A stretch of DNA of 64,000 bases from Pseudemcibacter aquimaris (GCF_028869115.1 NZ_CP079800.1:620001-684000); one strand, 5' to 3'. Shown: positions 7,166 through 16,669, counted from the stretch's first letter. Numbers and translations are program-made. The notes: generated by a model from the sequence alone, not told the origin.

Positions 7166-9205
7166 ATTTTAGTACAGAATTTCTTTTCAAGATATCTGAT
7201 GGCTTTGGCCATATTGATCAGCGCATTTTTGCTGTTTCAAATTCAGCCAATGATCGCGAAATATATTCTGCCTTGGTTCGGCGGAGCATCAACGGTTTGG
7301 ACAATATCAATGTTGTTTTTCCAAGCGGTGTTGCTTTTAGGTTATGGGTATTCCCACTTTGTCGTAAGATTTTTGAAACTGAAACATCAACCGGTCCTTC
7401 ATGGTATTGTTTTAATTATAGCATTTGCATTTTTGCCCATGTCACCGGATCAATATTTAAGCGAAGGTTCAAGCAATAATCCGATACTGAATATTTTGAT
7501 CCTGTTATCTCTGGCGATTGGATATCCATATTTTCTACTTACGACAACAAGCAGCTTGATACAGTCATGGTACGGAAAATTAAATCCGGATAGGTCTCCG
7601 TATCCACTTTATGCGCTATCCAATTTTGGATCACTCGCGGCATTATTAAGTTACCCGTTCTTTTTTGAAATTAGGTTAGCTCTTCAGGATCAGACATATT
7701 ACTGGTCGGTTACAATGATGGTTTTGATTGTATTGATGATCTGTAATTGTCTGTATTTTTATATTAAATGCGGTAGAGAAAATTTAAAAACGGATGAAAC
7801 AAAAGAAAGTACCAAACATAGCTCTCCATTTATGTGGTTTTGTTGGTCATCCGTTGCATCTGTTCTGTTACTTGCGACATCTGATTATTTAAGCCGTGAT
7901 GTTGCGTCCGTGCCGCTTCTTTGGGTGGTGCCGTTATCGTTATATCTACTCACCTTCATTTTATGTTTTGAAAGCCAAAGATGGTATAAAAGAGCGGTTT
8001 TCTTACCATTATTTTTCCTGCTTATTGCAGTTGCAATTTTTGAACAAACCAAACTGGTTGAATTGACGTATGTGCTTCAGATTGTTCTTTATAATTTAAC
8101 TTTATTCCTTGCCTGTATGCTTTGTCATGGTGAACTTATAAAGTTGAAGCCAGATGTTGATCATTTAACAAAGTTCTATCTTTTTGTATCAATCGGTGGC
8201 GTGTCGGGCGGTGTGTTTATCGGCCTCGTCGCGCCGGTGTTGTTTCAAGTGCCGATTGATATCCATATTGGATATTTGTTTTTGGTTGTTTTACTGACGG
8301 TGATGACCCTTAAAAAACCGGAAGCGATAAACCGTATTTTCTCCGTACGGGTTATGGGGGCATGTGTGTTGTTATATTTTGTGTTAATTGGATCATATTA
8401 TAATAATTACACCAGTGCTGCCGTCGATATCTCCAGAAATTTTTATGGCAGTGTCCGTGTATTGGATGAACAGGCCGGATCAGATCAAATAAGGTCGCTT
8501 GCCCACGGCACCACCGGCCACGGCATTGAAATTGTCGGGGATGACCCGGATAATCTGAAGGCCACGGCATATTACGGCATTTTTAGCGGTGTTGGACAAG
8601 CCATTCAGCTTTTTGATGATAAGCCATTAAATATGGGGATGGTGGGCCTCGGCATTGGTACCGTTGCAACATATTTAAAACCAAGTGATCATCTTGAGGT
8701 TTATGAAATAAATCCGCAAGTGACAGAATTTGCTAATAGCTATTTCAATTACTTAAAAAATACACGTGGTACAGTAAATGTGAAACATGGGGATGGCAGG
8801 TTGCTGTTAAACGCAGATGAAAATAAGAATTTCGATATTCTCGCCGTTGATGCGTTTAGCGGTGATTCAATTCCCGTACATTTGCTGACGAATGATGCAA
8901 TGGACATCTATAAAAAACATTTATCACAAGACGGGATACTTGCGTTTCATACATCTAATAATTATCTGGATTTAAGGCCTGTTTTATATGGACTTGCGGA
9001 TAAGGCGGATATGTTCGTTGTGGAAATCCTTGATCGGGGTAACATTAGTTCCCATACAAAACAGTCCCAATGGTTTTTATTAACCCGCGATGAAATGACA
9101 TTCGAAGAATTGAGGTTGTTTTCCAGCATTGTGGAAAAACCGCAGGATTTGCAGCCAATATATTGGACTGATACCAGCAGCAATATTTTTTCTATCTTGA
9201 AATAG
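7166..9205 (+). CDS. Membrane-fused spermidine-synthase-like protein
   Basis: About 670–680 residues in two parts. The first ~400 form multiple membrane helices opening with LISAFLLFQIQPMIAKYILPWFGG, the hallmark of fused MFS/spermidine-synthase-like proteins. The rest is a Rossmann methyltransferase-like domain with GLGIGTVATYL and VYEINPQV near residue 480 and DAFSGDSIPVHLLT near 555. No polyamine partner genes adjoin, so the substrate is unknown. The first ATG (7199) has no good Shine-Dalgarno; an in-frame ATT at 7166 lies six bases after AGGGG and may be the true start. The 3' end overlaps the convergent symporter gene by 14 bases. Confidence 0.8.
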   Translation: MLVQNFFSRYLMALAILISAFLLFQIQPMIAKYILPWFGGASTVWTISMLFFQAVLLLGYGYSHFVVRFLKLKHQPVLHGIVLIIAFAFLPMSPDQYLSEGSSNNPILNILILLSLAIGYPYFLLTTTSSLIQSWYGKLNPDRSPYPLYALSNFGSLAALLSYPFFFEIRLALQDQTYYWSVTMMVLIVLMICNCLYFYIKCGRENLKTDETKESTKHSSPFMWFCWSSVASVLLLATSDYLSRDVASVPLLWVVPLSLYLLTFILCFESQRWYKRAVFLPLFFLLIAVAIFEQTKLVELTYVLQIVLYNLTLFLACMLCHGELIKLKPDVDHLTKFYLFVSIGGVSGGVFIGLVAPVLFQVPIDIHIGYLFLVVLLTVMTLKKPEAINRIFSVRVMGACVLLYFVLIGSYYNNYTSAAVDISRNFYGSVRVLDEQAGSDQIRSLAHGTTGHGIEIVGDDPDNLKATAYYGIFSGVGQAIQLFDDKPLNMGMVGLGIGTVATYLKPSDHLEVYEINPQVTEFANSYFNYLKNTRGTVNVKHGDGRLLLNADENKNFDILAVDAFSGDSIPVHLLTNDAMDIYKKHLSQDGILAFHTSNNYLDLRPVLYGLADKADMFVVEILDRGNISSHTKQSQWFLLTRDEMTFEELRLFSSIVEKPQDLQPIYWTDTSSNIFSILK

Positions 9206-10724
9206 ATTTTGAGTTTCCAGCACAGCATACCAAAAACGAAACAGTTGTGCCGATTAATAGCTGCCAACTAAAAGCAATATGTTGCATGAATTCTGGAAAA
9301 TCAAAAAGCGAAACAAAATATTTTTGCTGAAAAAGTGTTACCATGAAACCGGTAATAAGTGCCGCAATTACGGAATTATTTGATCCACGATTGGTGAATA
9401 AAACCGTGAAATAAACACCAAGCAATCCGGAATAGGCAAACACCATTAATGATAACGCAAAATCAATCAGCGGAAGTTCGGAGTATCTTTGCCAATAATA
9501 ACAAATGATCGACATAGCAAATAGAACGATACCTACTAGTGCCATGCCGATTTGTCCTGCGCGTACGAAATGCTTTTCTGTTTTTTTGTTTTCCTTATCA
9601 AACAGCGGACGGTAAAAATCTTGTATCAGAACCGATGACATGGAATTAAGGCCGGAGTTGATCGTCGATACTGCAGCGGCGATAACACCAACTGTAACCA
9701 ATCCTTTTAAGCCTGCAGGCAGTTCATTTAAAATATAAAACATAAAAATGGTGACCCGTTCGCCATTGAATGATTGTGACGCAACATCGATCCCATTCAC
9801 CAGTTCGGGATGGTCGTAAAATATGTAAAGCAGTGACCCGATTGCCATGAATAATGCAATAATTGGAATACCGGCGATGGTTGATAATATTAATGCATTT
9901 CCGCCTTCGCTGGATTTCTTACAGGTTAAAAGCCGCTGGGTAATATCCTGATCTAATCCCAGGCTCGCGATATAAAGCAGGATCATTCCGGAAAAAATGG
10001 ATATCAGCGCATAGGGCGCAGAAAAATCAAGACTTGCATCAAAAAGAGTCAGTTTATTTTCTTGTGCAAGAGTATCAATAATATCAAATCTGCTTAACGG
10101 AATTTCACCAAGCAGGAAATAAAGAACCGCAATTGCTGAAAAGACATACATCACAAATTGCAACAAATCCGTCCATATTACTGATCTGATCCCCCCAAGG
10201 AATGTGACAGAAAAGCCAAGTGCAACAAGTATAAGTGATGATAAAATAATGTTCGGTGCATCAATATTGGAAAAAAGAATCATTGATATGGCAATGGCCG
10301 CAAGAAATAACCTTGCGCCACTGGCGAAAAAACGCCCCACTATATACATCAACCCCGCCGCGCGCATGGCCAGTTCACCATACCTATCGTTAAGAATGTC
10401 ATAAACGGTGGTGGCATTTTGTTCATAATATTTGGGAATTAATACGCGCGCGACAAACAGTGCACCAATTAATGCGGAAATATTGGCGGCAAGATATGTG
10501 AAATTACCGCGGTATCCTTGATCCGGGCCACCAAGAAAGGTCGCCGCCGATTGTGTGGTTGCAATAACCGATATCGCCACCACAAATGGCGCCATATTAT
10601 GGGAACCGAGGAAATAATCTTCAATATTTCGGGATTTCTTACTGAACGACCAGCCAATCACAAACAGGATAAGCAAATACCCGCTTACAATAAACCAATC
10701 TAGTATTGAAAATGCACTTGTCAT
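9192..10724 (-). CDS. Sodium:solute symporter (SSS family)
   Basis: A 510-residue inner-membrane transporter with about 13 hydrophobic helices. The N-terminus WFIVSGYLLILFVIGWSFSKK plus RNIEDYFLGSHNMAPFVVA and the SVIATTQSAATFLGGPDQGY block are typical of the SSS family (sodium-coupled uptake of sugars, amino acids, sialic acid or vitamins). GLVTVGVIAAAVSTINSGLNS near the middle matches the conserved Na2-site helix. The substrate cannot be assigned. It converges on the fused spermidine-synthase-like gene with a 14-base overlap and diverges from the rhamnose operon. Confidence 0.9.
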   Translation of the reverse strand: MTSAFSILDWFIVSGYLLILFVIGWSFSKKSRNIEDYFLGSHNMAPFVVAISVIATTQSAATFLGGPDQGYRGNFTYLAANISALIGALFVARVLIPKYYEQNATTVYDILNDRYGELAMRAAGLMYIVGRFFASGARLFLAAIAISMILFSNIDAPNIILSSLILVALGFSVTFLGGIRSVIWTDLLQFVMYVFSAIAVLYFLLGEIPLSRFDIIDTLAQENKLTLFDASLDFSAPYALISIFSGMILLYIASLGLDQDITQRLLTCKKSSEGGNALILSTIAGIPIIALFMAIGSLLYIFYDHPELVNGIDVASQSFNGERVTIFMFYILNELPAGLKGLVTVGVIAAAVSTINSGLNSMSSVLIQDFYRPLFDKENKKTEKHFVRAGQIGMALVGIVLFAMSIICYYWQRYSELPLIDFALSLMVFAYSGLLGVYFTVLFTNRGSNNSVIAALITGFMVTLFQQKYFVSLFDFPEFMQHIAFSWQLLIGTTVSFLVCCAGNSKSISR

Positions 10725-10852
10725 GAACTACCCGAATTTGCGTTAGAGGGCCATGTATAAAGGGAAAATGACTTTCGGGCAATTTTATATTATTTTAGGA
10801 AAATGTTACTAAGACTTTCCTTTTAAAAATAAAGAGTTATAAAAGAATTGGC

Positions 10853-10858
10853 TATAAT
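10853..10858 (+). promoter_or_regulatory. Candidate -10 element for the rfb operon
   Basis: A consensus TATAAT lies 36 bases upstream of the rfbB start. No clear -35 sits at the right distance, so only the -10 is supported. The 169-base gap from the divergent symporter holds no other evident feature. Confidence 0.4.
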
Positions 10859-10893
10859 TTATGGCGTTGTTTGAATTAATGTAGGGGAAATTA

Positions 10894-11949
10894 ATGAATA
10901 TCATATTTACTGGGGGTGCTGGATTCATCGGCAGTGCTGTAATTCGTCATATCATAAATAACACTTCCCATCATGTTTTAAACGTCGATAAACTTACGTA
11001 TGCGGGCAATTTAGACTCTCTGGCTTCTGTAGAGCACTCAGATCATTATCGGTTTGAACAAGCGGATATCTGCGACAAAGATAAAATGATTGAGCTTGTT
11101 GATGATTTTAAGCCCAATATAATAATGCATTTGGCCGCTGAATCCCATGTTGACCGTTCAATTGATGGTCCGGGTGAATTCATGACTACTAATATTATTG
11201 GAACATATACATTATTAGAAGTTTCCAGGCACTATTGGCAGAGCCTTAATGATGAAGAGAAAAATAATTTTCGATTTCATCATGTCTCCACGGATGAAGT
11301 GTATGGAGATCTTGATGGAACAGATAATCTGTTTCTTGAAACTACACCTTATGATCCTAGCTCTCCTTACTCTGCATCCAAAGCCAGTTCCGATCATTTG
11401 GTTAGGGCCTGGAACAGGACATTCGGTTTACCTGTTGTTGTGACAAATTGTTCAAATAATTATGGACCATTTCATTTTCCGGAAAAATTGATCCCACATA
11501 TGATTTTAAATGCATTAGCAGGAAAACCACTTCCAATATATGGTGATGGACAACAAATCAGGGATTGGCTTTATGTAGATGATCATGCCCGAGCCCTCTT
11601 TAAAGTAGCGACAGAAGGTAACATCGGCGAAACATATAATATTGGCGGGCATAATGAAAAAGCAAACATTGAAGTCGTGCACGAGTTATGCGAATTATTA
11701 GAAGAGTTGGCACCAGAAAAACCAGAAGGCGTTGAAAATTATAAAGATCTAATTGTTTTTGTTAATGATCGCCCCGGACATGATGTACGTTATGCAATTG
11801 ACGCCAGTAAAATACAAAAATACCTTGGTTGGAAACCTGATGAAACCTTTGAAACAGGCTTAAGAAAAACAGTCGAATGGTATTTAGATAATAAATCCTG
11901 GTGGCAGCGAGTGTTAAATGGTGATTATAACTTAGAACGTTTAGGGTAG
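10894..11949 (+). CDS. rfbB: dTDP-glucose 4,6-dehydratase
   Basis: Converts dTDP-glucose to dTDP-4-keto-6-deoxyglucose, step two of dTDP-L-rhamnose synthesis. It has 351 residues of the extended short-chain dehydrogenase fold. The NAD-binding GGAGFIGS motif is at residues 7–14, [12 protein letters not shown] follows near 81, the catalytic region reads [10 protein letters not shown] near 131, and the YxxxK pair is in YSASKASS near 157. AGGGG stands eight bases before the ATG. It is the first gene of an rfbB-A-C-D operon, with rfbA nine bases on. Confidence 0.97.
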   Translation: MNIIFTGGAGFIGSAVIRHIINNTSHHVLNVDKLTYAGNLDSLASVEHSDHYRFEQADICDKDKMIELVDDFKPNIIMHLAAESHVDRSIDGPGEFMTTNIIGTYTLLEVSRHYWQSLNDEEKNNFRFHHVSTDEVYGDLDGTDNLFLETTPYDPSSPYSASKASSDHLVRAWNRTFGLPVVVTNCSNNYGPFHFPEKLIPHMILNALAGKPLPIYGDGQQIRDWLYVDDHARALFKVATEGNIGETYNIGGHNEKANIEVVHELCELLEELAPEKPEGVENYKDLIVFVNDRPGHDVRYAIDASKIQKYLGWKPDETFETGLRKTVEWYLDNKSWWQRVLNGDYNLERLG

Positions 11950-11958
11950 GGGGAAATA

Positions 11959-12840
11959 ATGACTACGAATTTTAAAGGTATTGTTTTAGCAGGTGGTTCT
12001 GGTTCCAGATTGCATCCAATTACGATCGGTGTCTCAAAACAATTGTTACCAATTTATGATAAACCGATGGTTTATTATCCAATTTCAGTGCTCATGCTTG
12101 CGGGTATAAATGATATATTGATTATTTCTACCCCGGAAGATATGCCAAGCTATCAACGCCTGTTAGGGGATGGCTCACAATTTGGTGTTCATTTCTCATA
12201 TAAAATTCAGCCTTCGCCGGACGGGCTAGCTCAGGCCTTTATTTTAGGCGAAGATTTTATTGGTAATGATAATGTGGCCCTTGTGCTTGGTGATAATATT
12301 TTCTTTGGACAATCTTTTTCAGACTTCCTTGCGGCCGCGACTAACTGCCAAAGCGGTGCGACCGTATTTGGATATCATGTTAGTGACCCAGAACGCTTCG
12401 GCGTTGTCGATTTTGATGAACATGGGAAAGTAACAGGAATTGAGGAAAAACCGCAAAAACCAAAATCAAATTATGCGGTAACGGGGTTATATTTCTACGA
12501 TAATGATGTAATTGATATTGCTAAAAATATTAAACCATCTGCCCGTGGTGAACTGGAAATTACGGATGTAAATAAAGCATACCTAGAAAATAATATGTTG
12601 AACGTTAATTTGTTGGGGCGTGGGTTCGCATGGTTAGATACAGGAACACACGACAGCTTAATGGAAGCAAGTCATTTCATTCAAACGGTTGAAAAGCGAC
12701 AGGGTTTCAAAATAGCTTGTCTTGAGGAAATTGCCTATAATAAAGGCTGGTTGAACAAGGGTGATTTATTACAAAGAGCCGAGAAATTGAATAATACAAG
12801 TTATGGCCAGTATCTAATACAAATAGCTAGGGGCTATTAA
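11959..12840 (+). CDS. rfbA: Glucose-1-phosphate thymidylyltransferase
   Basis: Joins dTTP and glucose-1-phosphate to give dTDP-glucose, the first step of dTDP-L-rhamnose synthesis, and is usually feedback-inhibited by the end product. It has 293 residues, the usual length. The nucleotide-binding signature is [11 protein letters not shown] near residue 10, followed by [25 protein letters not shown] near 110 carries the metal-binding Asp, and [20 protein letters not shown] near 160 is the sugar-site block. The gene has a GGGG Shine-Dalgarno and is followed by rfbC after one base. Confidence 0.97.
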   Translation: MTTNFKGIVLAGGSGSRLHPITIGVSKQLLPIYDKPMVYYPISVLMLAGINDILIISTPEDMPSYQRLLGDGSQFGVHFSYKIQPSPDGLAQAFILGEDFIGNDNVALVLGDNIFFGQSFSDFLAAATNCQSGATVFGYHVSDPERFGVVDFDEHGKVTGIEEKPQKPKSNYAVTGLYFYDNDVIDIAKNIKPSARGELEITDVNKAYLENNMLNVNLLGRGFAWLDTGTHDSLMEASHFIQTVEKRQGFKIACLEEIAYNKGWLNKGDLLQRAEKLNNTSYGQYLIQIARGY

Positions 12841-12841
12841 A

Positions 12842-13378
12842 ATGAAAGTGATTCCTACAGATATTGCAGATGTGGTTATCATTGAACCAAAAGTGTTTGG
12901 TGATGATAGGGGGTTTTTCCTGGAAACTTTTCAGAAAGAACGATACCGGGAACTAGCTGGGATTGATTGTGACTTTGTTCAAGATAACCATTCGAGGTCA
13001 AGTCAGGGCGTTCTTAGAGGATTACATTTCCAAAAAAATAATCCACAAGGAAAGCTAGTTCGTGCGGTAAGAGGAGAAGTCTTTGATGTCGCTGTTGATA
13101 TTCGTAGAGCTTCTCCAACATTTGGTAAATGGGTTGGGGCGCATCTATCAGAGGGAAATAAAAAACAATTATGGATTCCACCTGGATTGGCACATGGTTT
13201 TCTTACGCTATCCGAAACGGCAGATTTTGAATATAAATGTACCGATTATTATGATCCCACTGATGAAGGATGCATAATATGGAATGATCCGGACATTGGT
13301 ATAAATTGGCCCATTGATATGCCACAGCTTTCTGAAAAAGATGCCGCTGGCGCACGTTTAATGGATCTTTTTTCATGA
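12842..13378 (+). CDS. rfbC: dTDP-4-dehydrorhamnose 3,5-epimerase
   Basis: Epimerises C3 and C5 of dTDP-4-keto-6-deoxyglucose, the third step toward dTDP-L-rhamnose. It is a 178-residue cupin with FGDDRGFFLETF near residue 20, the catalytic His in VLRGLHFQ near 63, the GEVFDVAVDIR block near 80, and LWIPPGLAHGFLTLSE near 115. The stop overlaps the rfbD start as ATGA, which implies translational coupling. Confidence 0.97.
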   Translation: MKVIPTDIADVVIIEPKVFGDDRGFFLETFQKERYRELAGIDCDFVQDNHSRSSQGVLRGLHFQKNNPQGKLVRAVRGEVFDVAVDIRRASPTFGKWVGAHLSEGNKKQLWIPPGLAHGFLTLSETADFEYKCTDYYDPTDEGCIIWNDPDIGINWPIDMPQLSEKDAAGARLMDLFS

Positions 13379-14283
13379 GGGTATTAATCACTGGCAGTGA
13401 AGGACAATTAGGTTCTTGCCTTTTAGATAGGGTGCCTGATGAATGGGATGTCCTTGCAACATCTAGAGCAACTCTTGATATAACTTCATCAAAAGAAATA
13501 AATGAAGTTCTAGGCCGATTTAATCCGGAAATCGTGATTAATACTGCGGCCTATACTGCTGTTGATAAAGCAGAAGATGAAGAAGATGTTGCTTTCGCGG
13601 TGAATGCGCTTGGTCCTAAATATCTTGCAGAATATTGCACTCAGAATGGGGCTCTACTGATGCATATTTCAACGGATTATGTTTTTGATGGAAGCAAGAC
13701 AGGTTTATGTAAAGAAACCGATGTCATTAATCCCATCAATGTGTATGGCAAGACTAAAGCCGCTGGTGAAAAATACATTATTGAGAGCGGCTGTAATTAT
13801 ATTATCATCCGGACATCTTGGGTTTTTAGTGAATATGGAAATAATTTTGTCAAAACAATGCTCAATTTGGCAAAGACGCGCGAAGAGATAGGTATTGTAT
13901 CGGATCAATTTGGCGGCCCAACCTATGCCGGCGATTTGGCCATGACTATAATTGAAATTATTAAACATAGAAAAGATGAATTAAATTCTATGTTCAATAT
14001 ATTTCATTATAGCGGAATGCCACACACGACGTGGGCTAACTTTGCAGAGGAAGTTTTCGAGATTGCCTTTAAAGAGAAAATTCTGCCTGACCGAGTAAAA
14101 GTAAATCACATTCTTACTTCTGATTATAGAACTGTTGCGCGTAGGCCGATTTGCGTCAAAATGAGCTGTGAGAGAATAGAAAATACCTACAAAACAATTC
14201 CTACAATGATGTGGAATAAGGGGCTTATTAATGTTTTGTCTAAAATTAAGTATCAATATAGTAGTAAAACGATAGGGGGTTGA
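13375..14283 (+). CDS. rfbD: dTDP-4-dehydrorhamnose reductase
   Basis: Last step of dTDP-L-rhamnose synthesis: NAD(P)H reduction of the 4-keto group. It has 302 residues of short-chain dehydrogenase fold, with ITGSEGQLG near residue 5, INTAAYTAVDKAEDE near 55, HISTDYVFDGSKTG near 97, and the catalytic YxxxK in VYGKTKAAGE near 123. It is coupled to rfbC by a 4-base overlap and followed one base later by the DUF5672 gene, so L-rhamnose supply and that protein share a transcript. Confidence 0.96.
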   Translation: MRVLITGSEGQLGSCLLDRVPDEWDVLATSRATLDITSSKEINEVLGRFNPEIVINTAAYTAVDKAEDEEDVAFAVNALGPKYLAEYCTQNGALLMHISTDYVFDGSKTGLCKETDVINPINVYGKTKAAGEKYIIESGCNYIIIRTSWVFSEYGNNFVKTMLNLAKTREEIGIVSDQFGGPTYAGDLAMTIIEIIKHRKDELNSMFNIFHYSGMPHTTWANFAEEVFEIAFKEKILPDRVKVNHILTSDYRTVARRPICVKMSCERIENTYKTIPTMMWNKGLINVLSKIKYQYSSKTIGG

Positions 14284-14284
14284 A

Positions 14285-15199
14285 ATGAAAAAAATATTTT
14301 CAAATGCAAATGCCCCCATAGACTTGAATGGAAAACTAAAGAACTCAAGCGCTCAAATCATATATAAGATATTAACAAAACAAGGTGTGTGCAGGGAAAA
14401 TATTGTTGGCTCTCATATTGCTCATATGTATAACTCATTAAGAACGTTATCATCAGTCCCTGACTTTCAATCTATTGTCGGTATTTTACCCAATCAACGC
14501 AAACATGAGTTAGGCGAAGATGTCCCAGTATTAGGTGTTATCGTTGAAACTAGGGAACATCCGCAGTTATCGTTTGTTATCGAAAATGTGATTGAAAACA
14601 CAGGCATTCCAGTCCAATTATTTCATGGGGAAAAAAATCTTGAATTTATACTGAATTCGCCAATATCCAAATGGATTAAAAGTGGTCAAGTGCATCTGAC
14701 GTTATTAAATACTGACGAGCTATGTGCACGAAAATATAATGCTTTGTTCCTTTCAAAAGAATTTTGGCACAATGTGCGTGGGCGAAAAAAAATATTAATA
14801 TTTCAGACGGATGCCATCATATGCAGCAATTCTGAATATAGTTTAGATGATTTTCAGAGTTATGATTACATAGGATCAAAATGGAATCGTAATCGTACAT
14901 TAGGATTAATCATTGACGGTGGTAATGGCGGTCTTAGCTTAAGAGATTGGTCAAAAACATATGAATGTATAGAACGCTTTCCAGCTGAATTTTGGCGAGG
15001 AGGGGAAGACGGATATTTTGCTTTTCATATTGATCTAATCGGTGGTAAGGTTGGACGAGAGGATGAATGTGCAAAATTTAGTACGCAATATCAATTTTTA
15101 TATAACAGTTTTGGGGCGCATCAGCTTTCATGTTTAATTGAAAAAACAGATAGAGAAGCTTTTAAGGATTATTGCCCTGAATCTGCGTTTATGATTTAA
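14285..15199 (+). CDS. DUF5672 glycosyltransferase-like protein
   Basis: A 304-residue protein at the end of the rhamnose operon, with its start one base after the rfbD stop. The core resembles DUF5672: an ILIFQTDAIIC segment near residue 168 with a DxD-like acidic patch, YDYIGSKWNRNRTL near 195, GGNGGLSLRDWSK near 215, and WRGGEDGYFAFHI near 240. This layout resembles fringe-like or GT-A transferases, so a sugar transfer using the dTDP-L-rhamnose made by its neighbours is plausible but unproven. No membrane segment is seen. The first ~60 residues match nothing I recognise. Confidence 0.7.
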   Translation: MKKIFSNANAPIDLNGKLKNSSAQIIYKILTKQGVCRENIVGSHIAHMYNSLRTLSSVPDFQSIVGILPNQRKHELGEDVPVLGVIVETREHPQLSFVIENVIENTGIPVQLFHGEKNLEFILNSPISKWIKSGQVHLTLLNTDELCARKYNALFLSKEFWHNVRGRKKILIFQTDAIICSNSEYSLDDFQSYDYIGSKWNRNRTLGLIIDGGNGGLSLRDWSKTYECIERFPAEFWRGGEDGYFAFHIDLIGGKVGREDECAKFSTQYQFLYNSFGAHQLSCLIEKTDREAFKDYCPESAFMI

Positions 15200-15278
15200 A
15201 TTTCTAATACAAATGAAAGTAAGCATCTAAGTCATATAATCTTAGAAGTGGTTTGCAATATAACTTTAAGAGAAAAGG

Positions 15279-15354
15279 TGGTGCCCCCACACGGACTCGA
15301 ACCGCGGACCTATTGATTACAAATCAATTGCTCTACCAACTGAGCTATAGGGGC
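15279..15354 (-). tRNA. tRNA-Thr (anticodon TGT)
   Basis: The reverse complement folds as a 76-base tRNA: acceptor GCCCCTA/TGGGGGC, D arm GCTCAGTTGGTAGAGC, anticodon loop TTTGTAA with TGT, T loop TTCGAGT, and an encoded 3' CCA. It lies downstream of rlmB on the same strand. Confidence 0.96.
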
Positions 15355-15371
15355 ACACTAAAAGATGTGTG

Positions 15372-15391
15372 TTTCACGTTGTTTCGTGAAA
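15372..15391. other. Inverted repeat between rlmB and tRNA-Thr
   Basis: TTTCACG and CGTGAAA form a 7-bp stem with a 6-base loop, with no clear T-run on either strand. It may mark RNA processing between rlmB and tRNA-Thr. Confidence 0.3.
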
Positions 15392-15460
15392 GTAGGCGCA
15401 ACCTAGTGATGTTTTATTTTAAAATCAAGCGTTATTTTTATCAAAATTATTTTTTTTTGA

Positions 15461-16327
15461 TCACGCCGAAAAAACATACAGCGCTACGGCTGCTGCATTG
15501 GATACATTTAGGCTTTCTACGGTACGGCTAATTGGCAGTTTTACAAGGCCATCGCAATGGTCTGCTGTACCTTTACGGATGCCTTTTCCCTCTGCACCTA
15601 ATACAAGAGCGATATTATCACCAAAGTCGGCATCACGGACATCCTGATCCGCATACCCATCCAGTCCGATACGCCAATACCCCATTTCGGCTAGGGTGTC
15701 CAAGGCACGACTCAGGTTAGTCACACGAACCCAGGGTAGGGCTTCTAATGCGCCGGATGCTGATTTTGCGAGTACACCTGATTCTGGTGGTGCATGTCTG
15801 TCGGTTGTGACAATCGCTTTTGCGCCAAAGGCAGCGGCGCTTCTGATGATCGCTCCAACATTATGAGGGTCAGTGACTTGATCGAGAATAAGCACCAGAT
15901 TTCTTTGATCGGGTAGGGCCACACATGCTTCATCCAAATGTGTATCGGGTAACGGATCTGTTAATAGGGCAATGCCCTGATGCACAGAATCAGCGGGTAG
16001 ATTTTTTTCAAATACTTCGATTGGTGCGATTTCAGGATTTAACGCCCGGTGTTCAAGATGTATTTTTTTTAGATCAGCCTGATATTGGTCATGGCTTCTT
16101 TTGCTAACGATTAATCGTTTGATTCTTCTTAACGGGTTTTCAAGCGCAGAAAGAACCGCGTGTTTTCCATATAACCATAAACCGTTATTCGTGACTTTTG
16201 GTGATTTGGATGCATCAAAATTTTGACCACGTGATTGATGATGTGTTTGACCACGGGGCGAATTATTTTTTTTCGGCGCGCGGTTTTTATTTTTTGGTGA
16301 CGATAATTTGTTTTTTTTTCTGCTCAT
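15461..16327 (-). CDS. rlmB: 23S rRNA (guanosine-2'-O-)-methyltransferase RlmB
   Basis: SPOUT-family enzyme that 2'-O-methylates G2251 in the peptidyl-transferase loop of 23S rRNA using SAM. It has 288 residues. A basic, Asn/Lys-rich leader of about 45 residues precedes the substrate-binding domain (LWLYGKHAVLSALEN). The SPOUT motifs follow: LILDQVTDPHNVGAIIRSAA near 145, LVLGAEGKGIR near 240, and LPISRTVESLNVSNAAAVAL at the C-terminus. The leader is encoded with a run of nine A near the start codon, where slippage is possible. It diverges from tRNA-Tyr and tuf. Confidence 0.95.
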   Translation of the reverse strand: MSRKKNKLSSPKNKNRAPKKNNSPRGQTHHQSRGQNFDASKSPKVTNNGLWLYGKHAVLSALENPLRRIKRLIVSKRSHDQYQADLKKIHLEHRALNPEIAPIEVFEKNLPADSVHQGIALLTDPLPDTHLDEACVALPDQRNLVLILDQVTDPHNVGAIIRSAAAFGAKAIVTTDRHAPPESGVLAKSASGALEALPWVRVTNLSRALDTLAEMGYWRIGLDGYADQDVRDADFGDNIALVLGAEGKGIRKGTADHCDGLVKLPISRTVESLNVSNAAAVALYVFSA

Positions 16328-16439
16328 GGCCCTTGCTATAAGCTACTATTGCGGTAATGGCAACAGCTTTGAAACATTACGAAAATATGTTTTTTTTATA
16401 ACTTTCTTCGTAGTTTCTGAAAAATAGTGAAAAATAACA

Positions 16440-16469
16440 TTGACATCGTGAAATAAATGTCCATATTGC
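16440..16469 (+). promoter_or_regulatory. Candidate promoter for tRNA-Tyr/tRNA-Gly/tuf
   Basis: A consensus TTGACA (16440–16445), an 18-base spacer and TATTGC (16464–16469) lie 45 bases before tRNA-Tyr. A small hairpin ACCAAT-ATTT-ATTGGT (16481–16496) follows. Confidence 0.45.
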
Positions 16470-16514
16470 GGCTTCAAGTTACCAATATTTATTGGTGACT
16501 GACTCCTGTTTTTT

Positions 16515-16599
16515 GGAGGGGTGGCCGAGTGGTTAAAGGCACCAGACTGTAAATCTGGCCGCGTAGCGTACACAGGTTCGAATCCTGTCCCCTCCACCA
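16515..16599 (+). tRNA. tRNA-Tyr (anticodon GTA)
   Basis: An 85-base class II tRNA with acceptor GGAGGGG/CCCCTCC, anticodon arm CCAGACTGTAAATCTGG with GTA, a variable arm after the anticodon stem, T loop TTCGAAT and an encoded CCA. It heads the tRNA-Tyr–tRNA-Gly–tuf unit. Confidence 0.97.
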
Positions 16600-16669
16600 T
16601 TTCCCAGACTTTTGTTCTTATAACAAAAGTTAGGAAAATAGATAACCAGGGCCGGAGCGGAGCTTATGT

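Noticed and set aside
15253-15531. Plus-strand open frame containing GAPTRTRTADLLITNQ
   Set aside because: It is the antisense reading of tRNA-Thr, a well-known spurious protein pattern; no Shine-Dalgarno or homologous family.
16346-16600. Minus-strand open frame with GTGFEPVYATRPDLQSG
   Set aside because: Antisense reading of tRNA-Tyr, again a known false protein.
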